DNA from: Microlunatus parietis
GTDB taxonomy: Bacteria; Actinomycetota; Actinomycetes; Propionibacteriales; Propionibacteriaceae
Direction of reading: 5' to 3'
Length of the DNA: 64,000 nt
Assembly (NCBI RefSeq): GCF_013407955.1
Contig: NZ_JACCBU010000001.1
Location: 2,728,001 to 2,792,000 of the forward strand
In this document: in pieces, positions 16,588-24,835 of the stretch
How the letters are laid out: each line of letters begins with the position of its first letter
Numbering within the stretch: position 1 is the first letter of the stretch
Made by a program: the position numbers and the translations under genes
The notes under the pieces: generated by a model
What the model was told of the DNA's origin: nothing
Databases searched by the model: none
Seen by the model: the letters and a program-made list of their open reading frames with translations, nothing else

Positions 16588-19500
16588 CCGGTCAGTGCTC
16601 GATGCCGGAGGCGGACTCACGGCGGAGGTGTACGGGCACGGCGGCCTGGGCTGGCTCAGTGCGGGCGATCTCCGGCTGAACCTCTACCCGGCGAGCGAGG
16701 TCGAGCCCGGCCAGCTGAACCTCTGGCTGCGGATCCACACCGGCGACCGGGCCGTCCCGTACCCGTTGCTCGGGCCGGGAACCGGCGCGACCGTCCGTCG
16801 CGGCAGCCGTTCCATGATCATCACCGGAACCGGTGGCGGACTGGACTACCGGGTGTCGTTCCGGCTGGCTCCCGACCGGCCGGCCTGGGTCTGGACGGTC
16901 GAGCTGACCAACCCGTCGGCCGAGGCGATCACCGCCGACGTGATCATGGCCCACGACGTCGGAATGGCGAGCCACGGCGAGGTCCGGGCTTCCGAGCTCT
17001 ATGTCAGCCAGTACGTTGATCTGCAGCCGCTGCACCATCCCGAACACGGCTGGACGTTGGCCGTGCGACAGAATCAGCCGCGCGGCGGCCGGATCCCGTG
17101 GCTGATCCTCGCCTGCACCGGCCGCGCCACCGGCTATGCCACCGATGCCCTTCAGCTGTACGGGCTCGAGGGCCGGATCGACGGGCGGGTGCGCGGCCTG
17201 GAGCGTCGGGAACTGCCCAGCGCCCGGCTGCAGCACGAACATGCCCTGGCCGTGCTGGGCGCCGAACCTCGGACTCTGGACCCCGGAGCCGACCACACGG
17301 TGGCCTTCATCGGAGCCTTCCGTGATGATCATCCCGACGCGTCCTCCGCATCCGATCTGGCGACCGTCGACCGCGCCGTCCGAGAGGTCGCCGGCGTGGC
17401 CACTCCGGCCCTTCGACAGGCTCAGGACACGATCGCCTGGCGGGCGACCACGGCGGCCTCGACGCTGTTCGCCCCGGTCCGGCCTGCCGTGGTTCGAGAC
17501 CTGAGCGAAACGGAGATCACCGAGCGCTACGGCGACACTCTGAGCCTGGTCGAGCAGGATGATCAAGCCCGGACGTTGTCGTTCTTCGCCGGACCGCAGC
17601 AACACGTCGTGCTGGCCGCCAAGGAGCGCGCCGTGCTCCGGCCGCACGGCCAACTGCTGCGGACCGGCGACCGGCTGCTGCCGGATCCGGCCGGGCTGAC
17701 CGTCACGACCTGGATGAACGGCTCCCCGCTGTCGTACCTCACCCAGGCCCACGCCAGCAGCAATCGGCTGCTGACCACCACCCGCGGCTACCTCGGCCAG
17801 CTTCGTGATCATGGGCTGCGGGTGTTCGTCGAGTTGGACGGTGCCTGGCGGCTGCTCGGCCTGCCGTCGGCGTACGACTTGAGCCCGGACCGGTGTCGCT
17901 GGACGTACCTGCTCCCCGGCGACGACGGCGAAACGACGCTGACGCTGACCACGGTGGCACTCGCCGATGATCACACCGTGACGCTCGCGGCGGAGCTGAT
18001 CGGCCCGGCCCGCCGCTTCCTGATCACCGGACGGTTGGCCACCGACGGCGACGACGGCCGCACCGGGACTCAGGCGACGATCGACCGCGACGGAACCGTG
18101 ATCACGATCCGCCCACCGGCCGGCAGCGCGCTGGCCGACCGCTACCCGGACGGCGGCTTCACCGTGACCCTCGGCGACACGCTCGCCGACGCCGAGCTCA
18201 CCGACGACCGCGCGCTGCACGAGGACGGCCGGTCCCGCGGCGACCAGCATCTCACCATGATCACCGGTCCGGTCGGCCGTTGGTCGCTGTCGATCACCGC
18301 CTCCCTGACCACATCGCCGCCTGAGCCTGTCGAAGGGCAAGCGACCTCGGGCCCGGTCCTTCGACAAGCGCAGGACACGACATCGTTCTGGAGCGAGCTC
18401 GCTGCACGCACCGCGATCAGCGGCAACGGAGCGGCCGGGGTCGAGCGGCTGGACCACGCCCTGCCCTGGATGATCAAGGACGCGCTGGTGCACTACCTGT
18501 CGCCGCGCGGGCTGGAACAGTCCACCGGCGGCGCCTGGGGCACCCGCGATGTCACGCAGGGTCCGGCCGAACTGCTGCTGGCGCTCGGTGCCGACGCCGA
18601 GCTGCGGCAGCTGTTGATCATGCTGATGGGCGCCCAGAACCGGGACGGCGACTGGCCGCAGGCGTTCGGCTTCTACGACGAGGACCGCGACTTCCGGCAC
18701 TCGCCGCCGCACGGCGACGTGATCTTCTGGCCGGTGCTGGCGCTGGGCCGCTACCTGGAGACCACCGGCGACGCCTCACTGCTGGACACCGAGGTGGCCT
18801 GGTTCGATGATCAACAACCGGCGACCGTGCTGGACCATGCGTTGATCGCCCTGGCGACCGCGGGTGACCGGGTCCTGCCCGGCACCGTGTTCACCGCGTA
18901 CGGGCACGGTGACTGGAACGACTCGCTGCAGCCGGCCGATCCGGCGATGGCCGACGAACTGGTCAGTTCCTGGACCGTCACACTGCATCACCAGACCCTG
19001 CACACCCTGGTTAACGGGCTGACCGCGGCCGGGCGGACCGACCAGGCGGCGGACCTCCAGCGCCAGGCCGAGAGGATCGCGGAGGCGTTCCGGCGCGAGT
19101 TGATCATCGACGAGACGCTGACCGGCTATGCCCGGTTCGGGAACGCCAGGCGGACCCAGGTGCTGGTCCACCCGAACGACACCGAGTCCGGGCTGACGTA
19201 CAGCCTGCTGCCGATCATCCATGCCCTGATCGACGACCTGCTGGACCCGGCGCAGGCCGCCCACCACGTCCAGTTGATCAAGGACCGACTGCTGGCTCCG
19301 GACGGTGCCCGGCTGTTCGACGCTCCGGTCCGCTACGCCGGCGGGATCATGACCCACTTCCAGCGTGCCGAGACGGCCACCTTCGTCGGCCGCGAGATCG
19401 GGATCATGTACACCCACGCTCATCTGCGGTACGCCGAGGCGATGGCCCGCTGGGGCGACCCGGACGCCGTCTGGGCCGCGCTGCAGCAGGTGATCAACAT

Positions 19501-19975
19501 CGCACCCACCGAGTGGATCCCGAACGCCCGGCCCCGGCAGGCCAACACCTATGCGTCCAGTTCGGACGCCGTCGTCGCCGACCGGGTCGAGTTCGCCGAC
19601 CGGTACGCCGACGTGATGGCCGGACGGATCGAGGTGGAGGGCGGCTGGCGTACGTACTCCAGCGGGGCCGGGATCTTCGTCCGGCTGGTCCGCGAAGCCC
19701 TGCTCGGACTGCGTCGCCGGGCCGACACGGTGGAGATCGATCCCGTGCTGCCGGTCGAGTTGGACGGGCTGACCACCACCCTGCGGCTGGCCGATGATCA
19801 TCGGCTGACTGTGGTCTACCGGGTCGACAAGGTCGGCTACGGACCGGTCGAGGTGCGCCTCGACGGCGCCCCGCTGCCGGCGGCTCGGCTGACGAATCCG
19901 TACCGGACGGGTGGGTTGGCGGTCCGGCGCGCCGACCTGCCGCACGGCTCGACGATCGAGGTCATCATCCCGTAG
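16568..19975 (+). CDS. GH94 phosphorylase, 1,2-beta-oligoglucan phosphorylase-like
   Basis: The 1135-residue cytosolic protein has the GH94 arrangement: an N-terminal beta-sandwich region, a middle linker, and an (alpha/alpha)6 barrel from about residue 620. The barrel contains G-G-A-W-G-T-R-D-V-T-Q-G-P and G-H-G-D-W-N-D-S-L-Q-P (D-W-N-D at 782-785), whose Asp is the general acid in GH94. Length and motif position fit the roughly 1100-residue 1,2-beta-oligoglucan phosphorylases better than the roughly 800-residue cellobiose phosphorylases. Such enzymes turn oligosaccharide plus phosphate into glucose 1-phosphate. GTG at 16568 has GGAAGGA upstream. Two copies of a dispersed DNA repeat are translated in frame near residues 281 and 585-602. 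The exact linkage specificity is inference. Confidence 0.85.
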   Translation: MPHSEASRSVLDAGGGLTAEVYGHGGLGWLSAGDLRLNLYPASEVEPGQLNLWLRIHTGDRAVPYPLLGPGTGATVRRGSRSMIITGTGGGLDYRVSFRLAPDRPAWVWTVELTNPSAEAITADVIMAHDVGMASHGEVRASELYVSQYVDLQPLHHPEHGWTLAVRQNQPRGGRIPWLILACTGRATGYATDALQLYGLEGRIDGRVRGLERRELPSARLQHEHALAVLGAEPRTLDPGADHTVAFIGAFRDDHPDASSASDLATVDRAVREVAGVATPALRQAQDTIAWRATTAASTLFAPVRPAVVRDLSETEITERYGDTLSLVEQDDQARTLSFFAGPQQHVVLAAKERAVLRPHGQLLRTGDRLLPDPAGLTVTTWMNGSPLSYLTQAHASSNRLLTTTRGYLGQLRDHGLRVFVELDGAWRLLGLPSAYDLSPDRCRWTYLLPGDDGETTLTLTTVALADDHTVTLAAELIGPARRFLITGRLATDGDDGRTGTQATIDRDGTVITIRPPAGSALADRYPDGGFTVTLGDTLADAELTDDRALHEDGRSRGDQHLTMITGPVGRWSLSITASLTTSPPEPVEGQATSGPVLRQAQDTTSFWSELAARTAISGNGAAGVERLDHALPWMIKDALVHYLSPRGLEQSTGGAWGTRDVTQGPAELLLALGADAELRQLLIMLMGAQNRDGDWPQAFGFYDEDRDFRHSPPHGDVIFWPVLALGRYLETTGDASLLDTEVAWFDDQQPATVLDHALIALATAGDRVLPGTVFTAYGHGDWNDSLQPADPAMADELVSSWTVTLHHQTLHTLVNGLTAAGRTDQAADLQRQAERIAEAFRRELIIDETLTGYARFGNARRTQVLVHPNDTESGLTYSLLPIIHALIDDLLDPAQAAHHVQLIKDRLLAPDGARLFDAPVRYAGGIMTHFQRAETATFVGREIGIMYTHAHLRYAEAMARWGDPDAVWAALQQVINIAPTEWIPNARPRQANTYASSSDAVVADRVEFADRYADVMAGRIEVEGGWRTYSSGAGIFVRLVREALLGLRRRADTVEIDPVLPVELDGLTTTLRLADDHRLTVVYRVDKVGYGPVEVRLDGAPLPAARLTNPYRTGGLAVRRADLPHGSTIEVIIP
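17409..17426 (+). repeat. dispersed repeat inside the GH94 gene (copy 1)
   Basis: CCCTTCGACAGGCTCAGG lies in the coding frame and is read as A-L-R-Q-A-Q-D-T with the next bases. It falls in the N-terminal region, away from the active-site barrel. Confidence 0.85.
18321..18376. repeat. dispersed repeat, inverted pair inside the GH94 gene (copies 2 and 3)
   Basis: CCTGAGCCTGTCGAAGGG at 18321-18338 is followed, about 20 bases on, by CCTTCGACAAGCGCAGGAC in the opposite sense. Both are translated in frame (P-E-P-V-E-G-Q ... L-R-Q-A-Q-D-T). They lie in the linker just before the catalytic barrel, where an insertion is most easily tolerated. The second copy has a base change (AAGCGC for AGGCTC). 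Confidence 0.8.
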
Positions 19976-20029
19976 CGGCACCAGTACTAAGCTCAGGTCC
20001 CGCAAGGACCCGATCGTTGGAGGTACGCC

Positions 20030-20521
20030 ATGGCCGCGGACAGCTCGTTCGACATCGTCAGCAAGGTCGACCGGCAGGAGGTCGACAACGCCCTGAACCA
20101 GGCGGCGAAGGAGATCCGGCAGCGGTTCGACTTCAAGAACACCGACGCCAAGATCGAATGGTCCGGTGAGGTGATCGAGATGGAGGCCGTCTCCGAGGAA
20201 CGCGTCAAGGCCGTCCTCGACGTGTTCCAGTCGAAGCTGGTCCGGCGCGGCGTCAGCCTGAAAGCGCTGGACGCCGACGAGCCGCGGTCCTCCGGGAAGC
20301 TCTACAAGATCAGCGCGACGATCACCGAGGGGATCAGCCAGGAGAACGCCAAGAAGGTCTCCAAGATCATCCGCGACGAGGGCCCGAAGGGCATCAAGGC
20401 ACAGATCCAGGGCGACGAGCTGCGGGTCAGCGGCAAGAAGCGGGACGACCTGCAGGAAGTGCAGCGGCTGCTCAAGGAGAAGGACCTGGATTTCGCGATC
20501 CAGTTCACGAACTACCGGTGA
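20030..20521 (+). CDS. YajQ family nucleotide-binding protein
   Basis: The 163-residue protein begins [21 protein letters not shown], the conserved YajQ opening. It continues [12 protein letters not shown] and ends [12 protein letters not shown], the conserved YajQ C-terminus. The family has two ferredoxin-like domains; some members bind cyclic di-GMP or other nucleotides and act in regulation. Length matches the family. GGAGG seven bases before the ATG is a strong ribosome site. It is separated from the GH94 gene by 54 bases and is probably transcribed alone. Housekeeping-type conservation makes the family call firm; the partner molecule is not known here. Confidence 0.95.
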   Translation: MAADSSFDIVSKVDRQEVDNALNQAAKEIRQRFDFKNTDAKIEWSGEVIEMEAVSEERVKAVLDVFQSKLVRRGVSLKALDADEPRSSGKLYKISATITEGISQENAKKVSKIIRDEGPKGIKAQIQGDELRVSGKKRDDLQEVQRLLKEKDLDFAIQFTNYR

Positions 20522-20615
20522 CGCCGGCACGCCAGACGATCAACGTCCGGACCTGATCACCGACCCGCTCGACGACGACCTCGGGATCCCGCTCACAGTG
20601 ACTACGACCATCCCA

Positions 20616-20634
20616 TGTGTAGACTCTTGTGTAG
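20616..20634 (+). promoter_or_regulatory. direct repeat TGTGTAG x2 before vapBC
   Basis: TGTGTAG occurs at 20616-20622 and 20628-20634, a 12-bp period on one DNA face, just before the ribosome site of the antitoxin gene. VapBC operons are usually autoregulated through repeats at this position, so this is a candidate operator. TAGACT inside it may be the -10 box. Confidence 0.5.
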
Positions 20635-20647
20635 GGAGGTGCACACG

Positions 20648-20845
20648 ATGGCGACGAATCTTGCGATCGACCCGGAGCTGCTCGATCGAGCGCTGCGGGT
20701 GAGCGGAGAATCCACGAAGAAGGCGGCCGTAACGCTGGCCCTCGAGGAGTTCATCGCGAGACGGGAGCAACGGCGCATTCTGGATCTGGTGGGCGCCGTC
20801 GATTGGGATGAATCCTTCGACTACAAGTCCGAGCGCTCGCGCTGA
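20648..20845 (+). CDS. vapB: VapB-type antitoxin
   Basis: The 65-residue protein has an N-terminal ribbon-helix-helix-like segment (N-L-A-I-D-P-E-L-L-D-R-A-L then S-T-K-K-A-A-V-T-L-A-L-E-E-F) and an acidic-aromatic tail (D-W-D-E-S-F-D-Y-K-S-E-R). VapB antitoxins of this class bind DNA with the first part and block the toxin active site with the tail. ATG at 20648 has GGGAGG upstream. The last base of its stop codon is the first base of the toxin start, the usual tight coupling. It is expected to neutralise the PIN nuclease below and repress its own promoter. Confidence 0.88.
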   Translation: MATNLAIDPELLDRALRVSGESTKKAAVTLALEEFIARREQRRILDLVGAVDWDESFDYKSERSR

Positions 20846-21249
20846 TGACCCTGCTGGTCGACACCAGCGTGTGGTCGCTCGCCCTGCGAAGGGATCCGCC
20901 GGAGCTCGGTCCGGAGGTTGACCACCTGGTCCGTACCTTGGCCGGACCAGACCTGATCGTCACGACAGGTCTGATCCTTCAGGAGCTCCTGCAGGGTGTC
21001 GTGCGGCCCCGATCTCGCGCCGACATTCTGGAACGATTTGCATCCATGCCGGTGATTCAGCCGGACCGCGACGACCACATACTGGCGGCCGATCTGCGCA
21101 ATCTGTGCCGGCGGTCCGGCGCCCAACTCGGAACGGTCGACGCCGTGATCGCGTACCTGTGCATTCGACACGATTTGACGCTGCTCACCACCGACCGGGA
21201 TTTCATCCATGCGGCCAGGCATTGCGAACTCCGTGTGTGGAAGCCGTAA
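20845..21249 (+). CDS. vapC: VapC-type PIN-domain ribonuclease toxin
   Basis: The 134-residue protein has the four acidic PIN residues in order: L-L-V-D-T-S-V-W (D6), L-Q-E-L-L-Q-G, G-T-V-D-A-V-I-A and T-T-D-R-D-F. These bind Mg2+/Mn2+ for RNA cleavage; actinobacterial VapC proteins often cut tRNA or rRNA. Length is normal and all key residues are present, so the toxin looks active. It overlaps vapB by one base. The pair stands between housekeeping-type genes yajQ and udgB, with no mobile-element marks around it. Confidence 0.92.
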   Translation: MTLLVDTSVWSLALRRDPPELGPEVDHLVRTLAGPDLIVTTGLILQELLQGVVRPRSRADILERFASMPVIQPDRDDHILAADLRNLCRRSGAQLGTVDAVIAYLCIRHDLTLLTTDRDFIHAARHCELRVWKP

Positions 21250-21252
21250 CAG

Positions 21253-21987
21253 ATGGCCGACTCCGCCCCGCCGACTCTGGCTGTCCTTGATCGCGAGATC
21301 GCCGACTGCCGGCGCTGCCCACGGCTGGTCGCATGGCGCGAGCAGGTGGCGCGGGAGAAGAGGGCTGCGTTCCGGGACCAGACCTACTGGGGCCGCGCGG
21401 TGCCCGGGTTCGGGCCGGCGGACGCATCCCTGCTCATCGTCGGCCTGGCGCCGGCCGCGCACGGAGCGAACCGGACCGGCCGGATGTTCACCGGTGATCG
21501 TTCCGGTGACGTGCTGTATGCGGCGATGCACGCGGTCGGGCTCGCGTCGCAACCAACGGCAGTCCACGCCGACGACGGACTGACCCTGTACGGCACCCGG
21601 ATCACGGCGCCGGTGCACTGCGCGCCGCCGGCCAACAAGCCGACCCCGGCCGAACGGGACAACTGCCGGCCCTGGCTGGTCCGCGAGCTCGACCTGCTCC
21701 GGCCGACCGTCCGGGCCGTGCTGGTGCTCGGCGCGTTCGGCTGGCAGGCGCTGCTGCCGGTGCTGCACCAGGCCGCCTGGCTGGTGCCGACGCCCCGGCC
21801 GCGGTTCGGGCACGGCGTCCGGATCGACCTGGCCGCCCGGGACGGCGGTGCCTCGCTGGCCGTCTTCGGCTGCTACCACGTGTCGCAGCAGAACACGTTC
21901 ACCGGCAAGCTCACCCCCGCCATGCTCGAAGAGGTGCTCCGGGCCGCGGCCACCGCCGCCGGGATTGGGGAAGATCCGACCTCGTAG
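21253..21987 (+). CDS. family 5 uracil-DNA glycosylase (UdgB)
   Basis: The 244-residue protein has the family 5 motif G-L-A-P-A-A-H-G-A-N-R-T-G-R-M-F-T-G-D-R-S-G (about residues 65-86) and the late motif H-V-S-Q-Q-N-T-F-T-G-K-L. Cysteines in D-C-R-R-C-P-R-L and around H-C-A-P-P...D-N-C-R-P-W would hold the 4Fe-4S cluster of thermophilic and actinobacterial UDG families 4/5. The enzyme removes uracil (and in this family also hypoxanthine or ethenocytosine) from DNA. Family 5 lacks the usual polar residue in motif 1 and has Ala here, as seen. The gene begins three bases after vapC and may be read through from it. Confidence 0.92.
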   Translation: MADSAPPTLAVLDREIADCRRCPRLVAWREQVAREKRAAFRDQTYWGRAVPGFGPADASLLIVGLAPAAHGANRTGRMFTGDRSGDVLYAAMHAVGLASQPTAVHADDGLTLYGTRITAPVHCAPPANKPTPAERDNCRPWLVRELDLLRPTVRAVLVLGAFGWQALLPVLHQAAWLVPTPRPRFGHGVRIDLAARDGGASLAVFGCYHVSQQNTFTGKLTPAMLEEVLRAAATAAGIGEDPTS

Positions 21988-22037
21988 TCGCGGCGAGATC
22001 TTCCCCTTGCCGCCTCCCGGCCGAGGTCCGCTGCCGG

Positions 22038-22043
22038 TACCCT
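22038..22043 (+). promoter_or_regulatory. -10 hexamer TACCCT, leaderless start at 22051
   Basis: TACCCT is followed by seven bases and then GTG at 22051. There is no ribosome-binding purine run, so transcription probably begins at the start codon. Confidence 0.5.
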
Positions 22044-22050
22044 CCCACGG

Positions 22051-22785
22051 GTGTCGACTATTGCTGACTGGCTGACCCTGGTGGCAGCACTGATCGCGAC
22101 GGGCATCGTTGCCTGGCTCGCGTACGAAATCCGACGCAGCACCAAGATCGCCGAGAGCGCCGCCGCGAAGGCCGGCGAAGCGCTGAACCTGGCCCGGACC
22201 GAACAGGCCACAAGCCGAAATCTTGTGGCGGAGGCGATCAAGACCCGCATCGACGCTCAGGCGCCGACGATCACGATCGTGCCGCACGACGAGATGCGTG
22301 TGGTCAACGACCTCGACCTGCCCGTCCGATTCCCGCGGACCGACGACAAACCGCTGCACGTTGCGGTCGGTTTCTCGGTGATCAACGACGGCACCGCGAC
22401 CGTGATCCTGCGCCGCCGGACCGTACCCGCCGGGACGACCGAGACCGACGCAACCGTGCTGGCGCCGGGACAGCGGACGTTCGTCGCCGTCGAGGTGTCC
22501 CGGCCGCTCGACGAGTGGCGGGCCGTCGCCGATGCGAAGATCACCGGCGATGCCGACGACGAGGAGTTCCGGGCCGGCCACGGCTTCGACCGGGACGCGC
22601 GGGTGATCTTCTTCTGTGCCACCGCCGGCGACGACGGCGCCGCGGACGAGTATCCGTTCCGGCTGCTCGGTTCACCGCTCCAGCCGATCACCGGCGACCC
22701 GGGTGCCTACCACTGCTGGGGCGCGAACCAGGTGATCAAGCGCGACCTGCGCCTGGTCGCCGACCCCCGTCGCCGTACCTACTAA
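22051..22785 (+). CDS. membrane-anchored protein of unknown function
   Basis: I do not recognise a named family. The 244-residue protein opens with one membrane segment (W-L-T-L-V-A-A-L-I-A-T-G-I-V-A-W-L-A-Y-E, residues 7-26). A charged helix follows (R-S-T-K-I-A-E-S-A-A-A-K-A-G-E-A-L-N-L-A), likely a coiled coil. The rest looks like a beta-rich soluble domain from about residue 75 (P-T-I-T-I-V-P-H-D). The coiled-coil-after-anchor layout suggests an inward-facing domain held at the membrane. GTG at 22051 is probably leaderless. It stands after udgB and before a converging ABC operon. Confidence 0.75.
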   Translation: MSTIADWLTLVAALIATGIVAWLAYEIRRSTKIAESAAAKAGEALNLARTEQATSRNLVAEAIKTRIDAQAPTITIVPHDEMRVVNDLDLPVRFPRTDDKPLHVAVGFSVINDGTATVILRRRTVPAGTTETDATVLAPGQRTFVAVEVSRPLDEWRAVADAKITGDADDEEFRAGHGFDRDARVIFFCATAGDDGAADEYPFRLLGSPLQPITGDPGAYHCWGANQVIKRDLRLVADPRRRTY

Positions 22786-22860
22786 CTGTCTCGCCGCCGG
22801 GGCATCGAGCTGCCGGCCGCGGAGTCCCTGGCCGGCTGACCCTCAGCCATCCCAAGATTG

Positions 22861-22946
22861 CGCCGACCGGTCACAAGTGCAGCGACACACCGTCCCTTCG
22901 ACAAGCTCAGGACAGGCGTCACAGCTGCTTTTGTGACCGGTCGGCG
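22861..22946. repeat. palindromic repeat element A (16-bp arms)
   Basis: CGCCGACCGGTCACAA (22861-22876) pairs perfectly with TTGTGACCGGTCGGCG (22931-22946). The loop holds a GCAGCGACACACCG segment shared with copies at 42694 and 43784, and a copy of the CCCTTCGACAAGCTCAGG unit at 22894-22911 that seems to have been inserted later. It lies 28 bases after the stop of the minus-strand permease gene and could end that transcript. Confidence 0.85.
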
Positions 22947-22973
22947 GATCTTTTTGGGGATGGGGACTCGGGG

Positions 22974-23864
22974 TCAGCCCTTCAGGGCGCCGGCGGCGAT
23001 GTTGGCGATGAAGTGGCGGGAACCGATGATGAAGATCCCGATCAACGGGACGACGCTGATCAAGGCGCCCGCCATCACCATGCTGTAGTCGGTGATGTAG
23101 ATCGAGTTCAGTGTCTGCAGCGCGGTCTGCAGGGTCTGCTGTTGCGGATTCACCAGCACGATCAACGGCCAGACGTAGTCGTTCCAGGCGCCGATGAAGG
23201 TGAAGATGCCGAGGAAGGCCAGGCCGCTGCGCAGCATCGGAATCCCGACATAGAAGTACGTCCGCCAGAAGCCGGCTCCGTCGATCCGCGCCGACTCCAC
23301 GAGTTCGTCCGGAATCGATCCGGCCGCGAACTGGCGCAGCAGGAAGATGCCGAACGCGTTCGCGGCGCCGGGGATGATCAAGGCCTCGAACCGGCCGACC
23401 CAGCCGATCTCCGACATCAGGACGAAGCTCGGCACCAGGGACAGGCTGCCCGGCACCAGGAACGTCGCGATCAAGATCACGAACAGGACGTTCTTGGCCG
23501 GGAAGTTGTATTTGGCGAAGGCGAACGCGGCCAGCGAGTCGAAGAACATCACCAGCACAGCGCAGGCCAGCGACACGAAGAGGGTATTGATCAGCGCACC
23601 GATCAGGTCGATGTTCTCCACCACCGCCGTCACGTTCTCGATCAGATGCGGGCCGAACGTGAGCTTCGGCGGGTAGTCGAAGATCTCGGCGGTGGTGTTG
23701 GTCGACATCACCACCAGCCAGTAGAACGGATAGAGCGACAGCACCACGCCGATGATGATGCAGAGGTGCGTGACGATCCGGCCGACCAGACTTCTACGGG
23801 CGGAATTGCGGTCTCGCCGGCCCTGCTCCGGATCGGTGACCGGCTTGTCCAACAGTGTGGTCAT
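22974..23864 (-). CDS. carbohydrate ABC transporter permease, MalG type
   Basis: The 296-residue protein has six membrane segments, the N-terminal S-L-Y-P-F-Y-W-L-V-V-M-S motif and the late A-W-N-D-Y-V-W-P-L-I-V-L typical of CUT1 MalG permeases. The EAA loop E-L-V-E-S-A-R-I-D-G-A-G-F-W-R docks to the shared ATPase. Its start overlaps the MalF-type stop in ATGA. No ATPase gene lies in this operon, so an MsiK-type ATPase made elsewhere must power it; the one at 51.5 kb is a candidate. The sugar is unknown; the divergent oxidoreductase fusion hints at a substrate needing redox steps. Confidence 0.93.
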   Translation of the reverse strand: MTTLLDKPVTDPEQGRRDRNSARRSLVGRIVTHLCIIIGVVLSLYPFYWLVVMSTNTTAEIFDYPPKLTFGPHLIENVTAVVENIDLIGALINTLFVSLACAVLVMFFDSLAAFAFAKYNFPAKNVLFVILIATFLVPGSLSLVPSFVLMSEIGWVGRFEALIIPGAANAFGIFLLRQFAAGSIPDELVESARIDGAGFWRTYFYVGIPMLRSGLAFLGIFTFIGAWNDYVWPLIVLVNPQQQTLQTALQTLNSIYITDYSMVMAGALISVVPLIGIFIIGSRHFIANIAAGALKG

Positions 23865-24835
23865 TTCGCCGCCTCCCCGCCCGGACCGGGCTTGATCTTC
23901 ATCGAGTCTCGCTCCCGGACCAGCCGCCAGTTGATGATCGCGAACACCGCCGCGATGATGAACAGTGCCCAGGCGATCGCCGACCCGTATCCGAAGTCGA
24001 ACTGCGTGAACGCCTGGTTGTACTGATACAGCACGATGGTCATGCCGGCTTCGTTCGGCCCGCCGTCGTTACCCAGCAACACCTGCGGCTCGGTGAACAG
24101 GCTCAGCCCGCCGACCGTTGAGGTGATCACCGTGAACAAGATCACCGGCCGCAACATCGGCACAGTGATCGAGGTGAAGATCCGCCAGGTCGGCGCTCCG
24201 TCCACCTTCGCGGCGTCGTAGAGCTCGGTCGGGATCGCCTGCAGCCCGGCCAGATAGATGATCGCGTTGTAGCCGGTGAACCGCCAGATCACCATCACCG
24301 CGATCGTGATCTTGATTCCCCAATCCGACGACAGCCACTGGACCTCCGAAAGGTTCAGTGCCGTCAGAGCCGAGTTGACCAGCCCGAACGAGTCGGAGAA
24401 CACCGATCCGAAGACGATCGCCATGGCCACCATGGAGGTCACGTTCGGGATGAAGTAGGCGACCCGGTAGAACCCCTTGAACCTGATGTTGGAGTGCAAC
24501 AGGAACGCGATCACCAGAGCCAGGAACAGCATCGGTATTGTCGACAGGAACCAGATGATGAAGGTGTTCCCCACCGCGTTCCAGAACCGGGTGTCGCTCA
24601 GCAGGTATTGATACTGGGCGAAGCCGACAAACGTCATGTCGCCCATCCCGTCCCAGTCGGTGAAGGACAGGTAGATCGAGAAGGCGATCGGGAAGAGGCC
24701 GAAGATCAAGAACAGGATGTAGAACGGCGCGATCGCCAGGTACTGCGGCAGGAATCGCTTGAGCGATTTTCGGCCGGCCCGCTTGGGTTCGGCAGCCGCA
24801 GCACGCGTGGGTACGGCCTCGGTTGTCGTCGTCAT
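23861..24835 (-). CDS. carbohydrate ABC transporter permease, MalF type
   Basis: The 324-residue protein has a cytosolic Lys/Arg-rich lead and six membrane segments: P-Q-Y-L-A-I-A-P-F-Y-I-L-F in the first helix, W-R-F-T-G-Y-N-A-I-I-Y-L-A-G-L-Q in the middle, and the EAA loop E-L-Y-D-A-A-K-V-D-G-A-P-T-W-R. These are CUT1 MalF marks. ATG at 24835 shares a base with the binding-protein stop (TGATG); a GTG three bases earlier is an alternative. It forms the channel with the MalG-type partner. Confidence 0.93.
   Translation of the reverse strand: MTTTTEAVPTRAAAAEPKRAGRKSLKRFLPQYLAIAPFYILFLIFGLFPIAFSIYLSFTDWDGMGDMTFVGFAQYQYLLSDTRFWNAVGNTFIIWFLSTIPMLFLALVIAFLLHSNIRFKGFYRVAYFIPNVTSMVAMAIVFGSVFSDSFGLVNSALTALNLSEVQWLSSDWGIKITIAVMVIWRFTGYNAIIYLAGLQAIPTELYDAAKVDGAPTWRIFTSITVPMLRPVILFTVITSTVGGLSLFTEPQVLLGNDGGPNEAGMTIVLYQYNQAFTQFDFGYGSAIAWALFIIAAVFAIINWRLVRERDSMKIKPGPGGEAAK

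Noticed and set aside
16592..18712. Long minus-strand frame opposite the GH94 gene, with similar ones opposite the PhoD, KorA and HK genes
   Set aside because: Each mirrors a strongly supported gene, lacks recognisable domains and has no start signal. This is usual at about 70% GC.
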